Positions 34,122 to 41,603 of a stretch of 64,000 bases of DNA are shown in pieces. Both the position numbers and the translations under genes were made by a program. The DNA lies in contig JAHDQA010000126.1 of assembly GCA_018434075.1 (NCBI GenBank), positions 1 through 64,000 of the forward strand, given 5' to 3'. How positions within the stretch are numbered: the first letter of the stretch is position 1; the number at the start of each line of letters is the position of its first letter. Origin of the DNA: Tissierellaceae bacterium. Its GTDB lineage: Bacteria; Bacillota; Clostridia; Tissierellales; Tissierellaceae. The notes under the pieces are model-generated. The model saw nothing but the letters and a program-made list of their open reading frames with translations. It ran no database searches and was not told the origin of the DNA.

Positions 34122-34150
34122 ATTATACCCCCATAGGGTATTGTTGTCAA
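34122..34150 (-). promoter_or_regulatory. Consensus promoter of the glutaredoxin gene
   Basis: TTGACA (34145-34150) and TATAAT (34122-34127) are both perfect hexamers spaced by 17 bases on the minus strand. The -35 box overlaps the 3' end of rsmA. Confidence 0.9.
34125..34141. promoter_or_regulatory. CsoR/CstR-like operator in the glutaredoxin promoter
   Basis: ATACCCCCATAGGGTAT (minus strand ATACCCTATGGGGGTAT) fills the spacer between -35 and -10. It has the ATACCC/GGGTAT arms and G-tract of CsoR-family operators. Binding here would block RNA polymerase. Confidence 0.78.
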
Positions 34151-35043
34151 TACAGTCTTTTTTTACCCAATAATCCTACTTTTAAACTCATGTCCCATAT
34201 TTTAGTTAAATTTATATATTCTTCTATCGTCAAATCCTCTGCTCTTCTATTTTCGTCTATGTCTGCTATATATAGAATTTCCTTGATGCTTTGTTTGTCC
34301 TTGTCAATACCCTCATAGCTCGATAGAGCGTTTATAATGGTCTTTCTCCTCTTTGAAAAAGCAGCTTTTACTATTCTAAAAAAAAGTTCTTTATCCACAT
34401 CATATGATTTGTTCAACTCCATTTTTACAACAGCGCTGTCAACTTTGGGCTTGGGCATAAAAACTGTGTTTGGCACTTTAAATTCAATTTTCGGTTCAGA
34501 GTAAAATCTGACAAAGACAGACAACGAGCTGTAGTCTTTTGCCCCTGCTTGCGCAGTCATTCTCATTGCCACTTCCCTCTGTACCATCACTGTTATTGAA
34601 TCGATTGGAAGATCATTTTCAAATAGCTTTTCCAATATGGGTGTGGTCACATAATATGGAAGATTTGCAACTACTGAAATTCGCTCACCGTTGAATTCTC
34701 TTTCAATAATCTCTTTTAAGTCGAGCTTTAAACAATCGCCATATATCACATTTACATTTTCAAAATCTCTTAGAGTTTCTTCAAGTATAGGCTTTAATCT
34801 CTCGTCCAATTCTATTGCAACTACCTTTTTGGCATTCATAGCTAATTCCTCAGTAAGCGTGCCTATTCCCGGGCCTATCTCAAGTACGTTTGTATTTTCA
34901 TCCACTCCCGCTGCATCGCAAATTTTTCTTACTATATTCCCATCAATTAGAAAGTTTTGACCAAGCGCTTTGGAAAAATTAAACCCATGTTGTTCGAGAA
35001 TATCTCTTATTTGATTTGGTGAATAAAGTCTTTTATCGTGCAT
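34147..35043 (-). CDS. rsmA: 16S rRNA (adenine1518/1519-N6,N6)-dimethyltransferase
   Basis: This 298-residue KsgA family enzyme dimethylates two adjacent adenines in the 3' hairpin of 16S rRNA. It shows the N-terminal FSKALGQNFLID, SAM motif I LEIGPGIGTLTEELA (about 50-64), VAIELDERL for ribose binding and catalytic motif IV NLPYYVTTP. The C-terminal helical domain has AAFSKRRKTIINAL. The start ATG lies inside the last codons of rnmV (11-base overlap), so they are translated together. The order metG-tatD-rnmV-rsmA agrees with Bacillus. Confidence 0.97.
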   Translation of the reverse strand: MHDKRLYSPNQIRDILEQHGFNFSKALGQNFLIDGNIVRKICDAAGVDENTNVLEIGPGIGTLTEELAMNAKKVVAIELDERLKPILEETLRDFENVNVIYGDCLKLDLKEIIEREFNGERISVVANLPYYVTTPILEKLFENDLPIDSITVMVQREVAMRMTAQAGAKDYSSLSVFVRFYSEPKIEFKVPNTVFMPKPKVDSAVVKMELNKSYDVDKELFFRIVKAAFSKRRKTIINALSSYEGIDKDKQSIKEILYIADIDENRRAEDLTIEEYINLTKIWDMSLKVGLLGKKRLY

Positions 35044-35578
35044 TGTTATCTATCCTTTTTAAAGCGTCTATGAATTCTTCTTTAGTTACTCCAAAGGCGT
35101 TTAGTCTTTCAAGAAAAGTCTTTGAATTTGCATAGCCTATGCCTAATATGTTCCCCAACTGTTCTCTCCTATATTTTGCGCCATTTCCATTTGCGAGGTT
35201 ATTTGCTATCATATCTTTCACTGTAAATATCTCTTCTTTTTCTATCATCGTAGGTCTTACTTTGCTTATAGCCTCTATGATGTCTTCTTTATTCGCATTT
35301 TCTATTCCGATATCTCCATCTTTAAGAGCTTTCTCTTGAGATAAAAATGCATGTTTTGCATTTGGAAACAATTTCTTTAATTCCCGTCTTATTTTTTCTC
35401 CTTGGTAGTCGGGATCTGTAAAAATGATTATTCCTCTTTCTCTGTCGATCTTCTTTAATATGTTGATGAATTTCTTGCCGTATGCAAAGCCATTGGTAGC
35501 AATACATTCGCATTCAATTGCTGATTTAACTTTAGCTATGTCATCTTTTCCTTCTACGACGATGACTTCTTTAATCAT
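35033..35578 (-). CDS. rnmV: Ribonuclease M5
   Basis: This 181-residue protein has a TOPRIM domain (about 1-95) with the catalytic Glu in EVIVVEGKDD and the Asp pair in IIFTDPDYQGEKIR. A small C-terminal DUF4093 region follows (about 115-180: ANGNGAKYRREQLGNILGIG). RNase M5 trims both ends of 5S rRNA precursors. I place the start at ATG 35578, overlapping the tatD stop by eight bases; ATG 35584 and GTG 35587 are in-frame alternatives, and no strong ribosome site separates them. It is cotranslated with tatD and rsmA. Confidence 0.95.
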   Translation of the reverse strand: MIKEVIVVEGKDDIAKVKSAIECECIATNGFAYGKKFINILKKIDRERGIIIFTDPDYQGEKIRRELKKLFPNAKHAFLSQEKALKDGDIGIENANKEDIIEAISKVRPTMIEKEEIFTVKDMIANNLANGNGAKYRREQLGNILGIGYANSKTFLERLNAFGVTKEEFIDALKRIDNNAR

Positions 35579-36356
35579 TTGCATCACCAGTCGCTATGCC
35601 AAAGAGCTTCTTTGCATTTGCGCTCGTGCTGTATGCTATTTCTTCTAAATCGATCTCTTTAATTTTAGCAATTTCTTCTGCGGTGTATTTAATGTACTTC
35701 GGTTCATTCCTTTTGCCTCTAAAAGGTTCTGGCGCTAAATAGGGACAGTCTGTTTCAATCAGCAGATTTTCTAGTGGTATAAATTGGGCTACCTCTTTTG
35801 TGACTCTAGCATTTTTAAATGTGACAACTCCTCCGATTGCAATGTAAAAGCCAAGTTTTATATATTCTTTAGCAATTTCTACACTACTAGAAAAGCAGTG
35901 CATGACTCCTCTTAAATTTGAGCTTTTCTCTGATTTTATTATATCCAAGGTGTCCTTAACCGCTTCTCTAGAGTGAATGACTATTGGCAAATCAAGCTTT
36001 TTTGCCAATCTAATCTGCTCTATGAAATATTCTTTTTGTAGATTTTTAGGTGAGTTCTCATAGTAATAATCCAAGCCTATCTCACCAATGGCGACAGCTT
36101 TGTCTTGTCTGGCTAAATTCTCTATCTCGTCCAATCCAACTCCAACAAGTTCACTGACTGAATGAGGGTGAACTCCAACAGCGGCGTATATGTTTTCATG
36201 TGTTTTAGCAAGGTTCATAGTGCTTATGCTAGAAGCAATATCAGCCCCTATATTTACCACTAAATCAATTTCATTGGCTTTTAAGTTTTTTATGACTAAA
36301 TCTCTATCGCTGTCAAATCTCTCATCATCTAAATGTGTGTGACTATCAATAAACAT
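35571..36356 (-). CDS. tatD: TatD family metal-dependent hydrolase
   Basis: This 261-residue TIM-barrel amidohydrolase-fold nuclease has its metal ligands visible: DSHTHLDD (3-10), GEIGLDYYY (Glu near 92), VIHSRE, GVMHCFSSS and ETDCPYLAPEP. TatD proteins are 3'-5' DNA/RNA exonucleases and also show D-aminoacyl-tRNA deacylase activity. It lies 16 bases after metG and overlaps rnmV, the usual Firmicutes operon; its name YabD/YcfH is used in other species. It appears intact. Confidence 0.95.
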   Translation of the reverse strand: MFIDSHTHLDDERFDSDRDLVIKNLKANEIDLVVNIGADIASSISTMNLAKTHENIYAAVGVHPHSVSELVGVGLDEIENLARQDKAVAIGEIGLDYYYENSPKNLQKEYFIEQIRLAKKLDLPIVIHSREAVKDTLDIIKSEKSSNLRGVMHCFSSSVEIAKEYIKLGFYIAIGGVVTFKNARVTKEVAQFIPLENLLIETDCPYLAPEPFRGKRNEPKYIKYTAEEIAKIKEIDLEEIAYSTSANAKKLFGIATGDAND

Positions 36357-36372
36357 CTATTTCTTCTCCCTA

Positions 36373-38358
36373 TTAAGATATGGTTGCACCATCTTCAATT
36401 TCATCTAATGTTGAAAGCAAAGTTAAGTTTCCGTTTTCGTCTTCAGCAGCTAGTATCATGCCATTTGATTCTATACCTCTTAATTTAACTGGCTTTAAAT
36501 TTGCTACTACTATGACTTTCTTTCCGATTAGATCCTCAGGTTTATAATATTCCTTTATACCTGATACTACAGTTCTTGTTTCATCCCCTATTTTTAAAGT
36601 AAGCACTAGCAATTTGTCAGCTTTTGGGTGATTTGTGCAATCTATTACTTTTGCTACCTTAAGTTTTACTTTTGCAAAATCGTCTATTGTAATAAGTTCC
36701 TCTTTTTCCTCTATTTCCTTAGCTTCTTTAACTTCTTTGTTTTCTTCCAATTTCTTCTTCTCCTTTAATTCTTTTCTTTTTCTAATTAGATCAGAATTAG
36801 CTTTTTCAAGCTTTACTAATTCTTTTTCAATATCCAATCTAGGGAACATGATATCTTTTTTGTTCACCCTTAGATTCGATTCCAGTTTTCCCCATTCTCC
36901 TGCATCTTCCCATGATAAGCTTTCGGTTACTCCAAGTTGATCTAAAATGTCTTTTGATGTATTTGACATAAATGGATTCAAGAGAACTGCAACAATTCTT
37001 AAGCTTTCAGCTAAATTGTACAGCACAGTGTCTAGTCTGTCTTTTTTATTGTCTTTAGCTAATATCCAAGGCATTGTTTCATCTACATATTTATTTGTCC
37101 TTCTGATGAGCTTCCATATCTCTTCGAGAGCATATGAGAAATTAAATTCTTGCATGTACTCATCTACTTTTTTATGCGTTGCGCTCGCCATGTCCTTAAG
37201 TTCTTTGTCTATGCCCTCTTCAAGTACAGGCTTTGGTATTAGAGAATCATTGTATTTTTCAATCATCGTGATCGTTCTGCTGACTAGATTTCCCAAATCA
37301 TTTGCAAGGTCTGAATTTAGTCTTTGCAGGAACTTTTCTCTTGAAAAAGATCCATCTTGTCCAAACGAAAATTCTCTTAGTAGGAAATATTTAAACGCAT
37401 CTACTCCATAAAGTTCTATGATAGGCTCTGGGTAAATGACATTTCCTTTGGATTTTGACATCTTGTCGTCATCAAATAGTATCCAGCCATGCCCGAATAC
37501 TTTTTTAGGAAGCGGCAAATCCAATGCCATGAGCAAAGCAGGCCAAATAATAGTATGGAATCTCACTATTTCTTTTCCGACTAAATGAACATCTGCAGGC
37601 CAGAATTTTTGAAAGTTCTCATCATCCTCTGTTTCGTATCCCAAAGCTGTTAGATAGCAAGATAATGCATCTATCCATACGTATATTACATGTTTTTCGT
37701 CAAAAGGTACTTTTATTCCCCAGTCAAATGTGCTTCTAGATACGCTTAAGTCTTCGAGTCCATCTTTGAGAAAATTATTTATCATTTCATTTTTCCTTGA
37801 TTCAGGTTGAATGAAATCTGGGTTTTCCTCATAGAATTTTAAAAGTTTATCTCTGTATTTTGAGAGCCTGAAAAAGTAGGTTTCCTCTCTTTCTATGTGA
37901 GTTTCCCTCCCACAGTCAGGACATTTGTTGCCATCCACCAATTGGCTCTTTGACCAGAAAGACTCGCACGGAGTACAATAGTAGCCTTCGTAAAACGATT
38001 TGTATATTTCATCTTTTTCATACAGTTTTGTGAAGATTTTCTGTACAGTTTTTTCGTGGTCGGGATCAGTAGATCTCCTGAAAAAATCGTAGTCAATCTC
38101 AAGTGTCTCCCAGAGTTTCTTTATGTCTTCCACTATGCCATCTACATATTCTTTAGGTGTAACTCCATTTTCTTTAGCTTTTTCTTGGATTTTTTGACCA
38201 TGTTCATCAGTGCCCGTAGTAAAAAACACATCAAATCCTTTTAATTTCTTGTATTTTTTTATAGTATCTGCAGCAATAGTAGTGTAAGTATGCCCTATGT
38301 GAAGATTGTCGCTCGGATAATAAATCGGTGTGGTGAGATAATATTTATTCATTTCCAT
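36373..38358 (-). CDS. metG: Methionyl-tRNA synthetase with C-terminal tRNA-binding domain
   Basis: This 661-residue class I synthetase has HIGH-type NLHIGHTYTT (about 18-27), the zinc-knuckle region CTPCESFWSKSQL...CPDC (about 127-148) and KMSKS (DDKMSKSKGN, near 300). The anticodon-binding helical domain runs to about 500. A lysine/glutamate-rich linker (about 515-555) then leads to an EMAP-like OB fold (IDDFAKVKLKVAKVIDCTNH to the end). The start can be ATG 38358 or ATG 38352; AAGGGAAGG is nearer the proper distance for the second. It heads the metG-tatD-rnmV-rsmA operon and is preceded by an attenuator-like leader. Confidence 0.96.
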   Translation of the reverse strand: MEMNKYYLTTPIYYPSDNLHIGHTYTTIAADTIKKYKKLKGFDVFFTTGTDEHGQKIQEKAKENGVTPKEYVDGIVEDIKKLWETLEIDYDFFRRSTDPDHEKTVQKIFTKLYEKDEIYKSFYEGYYCTPCESFWSKSQLVDGNKCPDCGRETHIEREETYFFRLSKYRDKLLKFYEENPDFIQPESRKNEMINNFLKDGLEDLSVSRSTFDWGIKVPFDEKHVIYVWIDALSCYLTALGYETEDDENFQKFWPADVHLVGKEIVRFHTIIWPALLMALDLPLPKKVFGHGWILFDDDKMSKSKGNVIYPEPIIELYGVDAFKYFLLREFSFGQDGSFSREKFLQRLNSDLANDLGNLVSRTITMIEKYNDSLIPKPVLEEGIDKELKDMASATHKKVDEYMQEFNFSYALEEIWKLIRRTNKYVDETMPWILAKDNKKDRLDTVLYNLAESLRIVAVLLNPFMSNTSKDILDQLGVTESLSWEDAGEWGKLESNLRVNKKDIMFPRLDIEKELVKLEKANSDLIRKRKELKEKKKLEENKEVKEAKEIEEKEELITIDDFAKVKLKVAKVIDCTNHPKADKLLVLTLKIGDETRTVVSGIKEYYKPEDLIGKKVIVVANLKPVKLRGIESNGMILAAEDENGNLTLLSTLDEIEDGATIS

Positions 38359-38379
38359 CTTCCTTCCCTTAGCCTTAAT

Positions 38380-38420
38380 AAAAAAACCTTCTCTCTCAAT
38401 GGAGACGAAGGATTCGCCAT
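38380..38420 (-). promoter_or_regulatory. Attenuator-like leader of metG
   Basis: A 9-bp hairpin with one bulged base (38387-38395 with 38402-38411) is followed by seven Us (38380-38386), forming an intrinsic terminator ahead of metG. An upstream segment can instead pair AUGG/CCAU and CGAA/UUCG (38399-38420), which would break that terminator. No T-box sequence is present. Confidence 0.65.
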
Positions 38421-38435
38421 CGTATTAATACATAT

Positions 38436-38463
38436 ATTATAGCTAATTTATGAGCTTTGTCAA
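38436..38463 (-). promoter_or_regulatory. Consensus promoter of the metG operon
   Basis: TTGACA (38458-38463) and TATAAT (38436-38441) are perfect hexamers spaced by 16 bases on the minus strand. They place the start near 38429 and give a leader of about 70 bases. Confidence 0.88.
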
Positions 38464-38514
38464 GATAATGAACAGTCGTATTTTTTAGAATATTACGTCT
38501 ATTTACTCAAAAAT

Positions 38515-38543
38515 TTGACAAGTTTTGAATAATCGTTTAGAAT
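38515..38543 (+). promoter_or_regulatory. Promoter of the YabE-like gene
   Basis: TTGACA (38515-38520) and TAGAAT (38538-38543) are spaced by 17 bases. The start codon is about 70 bases further on. Confidence 0.82.
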
Positions 38544-38616
38544 ACTAAAATAGTCTAAAAAGTTACAAAAGGGTTACAAAGTTTAATCTTTTTGTAATAA
38601 AAACAAGGAGGAAAGT

Positions 38617-39642
38617 ATGGACAGATTAAGAGCTGACTCGTTCAGTAAAATCAAAGTCCTCGTACTCTTAGCTATAGCAATGTTGCTGTCTTTGGGAATG
38701 ACATTCTTGCAAAAAAGCAATGTCACACTAAATGTAGATGGTGAAGTTAAAACTTTAACCACCTATTCACAGACGGTAAAAGAGTTGATTGATGAAGAGG
38801 GAATTGTTGTTGAAGAAGGTGCTTATGTAAGTCCTTCACTAGACACAGAGCTTGAAAACAACTTAGAGATTATCATAAAAAATCCAAAAGATTACACTAT
38901 TAAAGTAGATGGTAAGAGCATAAAAATAACCACCATCGAAACAATTACAAAAGACATTTTAAGAGAAGCTGATATAAAATTAAATTCGCAGGATGAGACT
39001 GACCCTGCATTAAATGCTGCTGTAACTGACAATGGAGAGATTGAAGTTTACAGAGTAGAAGAAAAAATCATAACCACAGATACAAAATTACCTTTTGAAA
39101 AACAAGTTATTTCTAATTCTAAAATGGAGATAGGAACTCTAAAAACGCTTCAAAAGGGAAAAGAAGGTTTGAAGAGAACTCAAGTAAAGGAAAAATATGT
39201 AAATGGCGTCCTCGTATCCAGTGTAGTCATAAGCGACAAGATCATTGAAGAACCAGTGACTCAAGTGGTTGAAAAAGGAACTAAAAATGTCATTGCGACA
39301 TCACGTGGCAGCACTAGATTTAAAAAAACAATTATCATGACTGCCACAGCATATGACAATTCATATGCAAGTACAGGTAAATATCCTGGCCAAGCCGGTT
39401 ACGGTTTAACTGCTACGGGCACTTATGCTCGTCCCGGAACAGTTGCCGTAGATCCAAGAGTAATCCCTCTAGGCACAAGGCTCTACATAGAGTCACTCGA
39501 TGGATCTAAAGATTATGGATTTGCTATAGCTGAAGATGTAGGAGGAGCCATTAAAGGCAACAAAGTAGATTTATTCTTTAAAACATCTTGGGAAGTTAAA
39601 AATTTCGGTAGAAGACAAGTGAAAGTTTACATTCTAGAGTAA
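38617..39642 (+). CDS. YabE-like 3D-domain cell-wall protein (DUF348-G5-3D)
   Basis: This 341-residue exported protein has an N-terminal signal/anchor helix (about 13-31). Two DUF348 repeats follow (about 35-145: VTLNVDGEVKTLTTYSQTVK, YTIKVDGKSIKITTIETITK), then a G5 domain (about 150-230) and a C-terminal 3D domain (about 240-341). The 3D domain carries MTATAYDNS, TGTYARPGTVAVDPRVIPLG and AEDVGGAIKGNKVDLFF; its three conserved Asp residues define the lytic transglycosylase-like double-psi barrel. It resembles resuscitation-promoting-factor-like proteins that remodel peptidoglycan. In Bacillus, yabE lies between tatD and rnmV; here it is divergent from metG. The start follows AAGGAGG. Confidence 0.9.
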   Translation: MDRLRADSFSKIKVLVLLAIAMLLSLGMTFLQKSNVTLNVDGEVKTLTTYSQTVKELIDEEGIVVEEGAYVSPSLDTELENNLEIIIKNPKDYTIKVDGKSIKITTIETITKDILREADIKLNSQDETDPALNAAVTDNGEIEVYRVEEKIITTDTKLPFEKQVISNSKMEIGTLKTLQKGKEGLKRTQVKEKYVNGVLVSSVVISDKIIEEPVTQVVEKGTKNVIATSRGSTRFKKTIIMTATAYDNSYASTGKYPGQAGYGLTATGTYARPGTVAVDPRVIPLGTRLYIESLDGSKDYGFAIAEDVGGAIKGNKVDLFFKTSWEVKNFGRRQVKVYILE

Positions 39643-39671
39643 AAAATTCGGGATCAATCCCGAATTTTTTT
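39641..39671. terminator. Bidirectional terminator between yabE-like and pulA
   Basis: A stem of 13 bases (AAAAAATTCGGGA with its complement) with loop TCAA and T-runs at both ends joins the stop codons of the two convergent genes. Confidence 0.9.
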
Positions 39672-41581
39672 TATCTAATTGTTTTTACTTTATATGCATA
39701 TGTTGAAATTGCCTGTGTTTGTACTCCATTAGCGTGATTTAGATTTGTGTTGTTTCTTACAATTCCGTGTTCATCAAATATGAGATCAACAGTCATGTCT
39801 TTAAATTCGTCTTTGTATTTTTCAACGATGTGTTTTTTTAGGATTTGATAAGTGAGCAAACACGGAGTTGAATTTGCATTGTGAACAACTAGAATGTAAT
39901 TCCCATTTTCTTTGATTGTGTAAGCTATTGTTGGACAATACTCGACATGGTCGAAAAACTTTAATCTATCCCTTATCTCTTCTCCATTGTCTAGTCTAAA
40001 TGCTGAATGAGATTTTCTAAACTCAATCAAGTCCTTTATATAATTGAATACATCTATGTTCTTTTCTTTAAGCGACCAGTCTACCGCATTGATGCTCAAA
40101 GGAGCATTGTAAGTGTTGTGATGCCCATTCTTTGACCTTAGAAACTCGTTTCCCGAATGTATAAAAGGTATGCCTTGAGATAAAAACAGTATCGAATGTA
40201 TGAATTTGTTGTATGTTCTAATTTCTTCTTCTGTTTTTTGAGGAAAAACTTTCAATAATTTATCCTGTAAAATTAAATTGTCATGTGAATTTACGTAGTT
40301 AATGGTTTCACGAGCTTTTTGAGTAAAGCCAATTCTCGCTTCATCGTAAAAAATACTGCCCGCTATCCCAGTTTCTGTATTTCTTTTTTCATCTAGATTC
40401 CCTTGTGCAAATCCCAATGAATATCCGTCATTATCTCCTTTTATCGCATTTCTGAAGTTATCATTGAACAAAGCAAAAGATGCCTTTGATTGAGTCCCTT
40501 TAGATGTCGTCTTGTTTGAAGGCAGTGGTGTTCTATCAGCCATCCAAGGTTCCCCGTATATCAGGATATCTGGTTTTAATTCTCTCAATTCTTTTACTGC
40601 CAACTCGATCGTGTCGATATCGATTAGTGCCATTAGATCGAATCTAAATCCATCCACTCTAAACTCATTTACCCAGTATTTTAGGCTGTCGATGATGAAT
40701 TTTCTAGCCATAGGCTTTTGTGAATCAAATTCGTTTCCACAACCTGATCCATTTGAAAAACTTCCATCAGGCCATTGCCTAAAGTAATAGTTTGTAGCCA
40801 GCACATTAAAATTTGAGGTCTTTCCTCTAAAAGTATGGTTGTATACAACATCTAAAACAACTTTGATTCCTCTCTTGTGGAATGCCATGACGGCTTCTTT
40901 GAATTCATAAATCCTTTTTTTGGGTTCGTCTGGATAAAGTGTGAGACTTCCCTCTATTGTATTGTATAGCTCTGGATCATATCCCCAATTGTAGTTGTCA
41001 TCGTCAAATGTAAACTCTCTGTCCTCTTTTACTGTGAGATAATCAAAGACCGGCATTAAATGAACATGGGTTATTCCAAGCTCAGATAGGTGGTCTAACC
41101 CTGTTTTATAGCCGTTGTAGCTTGTGTTGTTTTCTGTCATGCCAGATAAAGAAGCTTTGTTTTTTATATTTGATGTTGAATGGGATGTAAAATCTTTAAC
41201 ATGAAGTTCATATATTATTGAGTCTGTGGGATTGATGATCGGAGGCTCTGGATGTTCTAAAAATCCCTCCGGATTCGTCTTTGATAAATCTATCACACAC
41301 GATCTATTTGAATTGATGCTTGAAGCTATCGAGTAAGGGTCTGTCACTTCAAATTCATTTTCAACTATATAAGTGTAAAAGTATTCGTCTAAATCGCCAA
41401 GAACCTCTACTTCAAATACACCATCATTGTCCTTTCTCATGTTGTACTCTTTACTCTCTAAGCTAAGCGCATCTTTAAAAAGCCTCAGCTTAACATTGTT
41501 TTTATCGGGAGCAAAAGTCCTAAAAATAGTCCTTTCAGTGGTGTATATTGCTCCTAATTCTTTATTAGAAATCATTTCCAA
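39671..41581 (-). CDS. pulA: Type I pullulanase
   Basis: This 636-residue GH13 debranching enzyme has a CBM48-like N-domain (about 10-115) and a catalytic barrel. Type I pullulanase motif YNWGYDP is near 200, with DVVYNHT, the nucleophile region RVDGFRFDLM, acid/base YGEPW and NSHDN. It cuts alpha-1,6 branch points of glycogen. It has no signal peptide, so it acts in the cytoplasm on stored glycogen. The start is the TTG at 41581 or the ATG at 41575; GGAAGGGG is nearer the TTG (nine bases). It is the last gene of the glg set, 22 bases after the phosphorylase-like gene. Confidence 0.93.
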   Translation of the reverse strand: MEMISNKELGAIYTTERTIFRTFAPDKNNVKLRLFKDALSLESKEYNMRKDNDGVFEVEVLGDLDEYFYTYIVENEFEVTDPYSIASSINSNRSCVIDLSKTNPEGFLEHPEPPIINPTDSIIYELHVKDFTSHSTSNIKNKASLSGMTENNTSYNGYKTGLDHLSELGITHVHLMPVFDYLTVKEDREFTFDDDNYNWGYDPELYNTIEGSLTLYPDEPKKRIYEFKEAVMAFHKRGIKVVLDVVYNHTFRGKTSNFNVLATNYYFRQWPDGSFSNGSGCGNEFDSQKPMARKFIIDSLKYWVNEFRVDGFRFDLMALIDIDTIELAVKELRELKPDILIYGEPWMADRTPLPSNKTTSKGTQSKASFALFNDNFRNAIKGDNDGYSLGFAQGNLDEKRNTETGIAGSIFYDEARIGFTQKARETINYVNSHDNLILQDKLLKVFPQKTEEEIRTYNKFIHSILFLSQGIPFIHSGNEFLRSKNGHHNTYNAPLSINAVDWSLKEKNIDVFNYIKDLIEFRKSHSAFRLDNGEEIRDRLKFFDHVEYCPTIAYTIKENGNYILVVHNANSTPCLLTYQILKKHIVEKYKDEFKDMTVDLIFDEHGIVRNNTNLNHANGVQTQAISTYAYKVKTIR

Positions 41582-41603
41582 ACTATGTTACCCCTTCCGT
41601 TTT

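Noticed and set aside
38353..38420. 23-codon upstream ORF before metG (starting MANPSSPLRE)
   Set aside because: It is open and overlaps the second metG ATG, but it has no ribosome site and lies wholly in the attenuator, so translation is unlikely.
38359..38463. T-box or SAM riboswitch before metG
   Set aside because: The leader is only about 70 bases and has no T-box sequence or S-box core.
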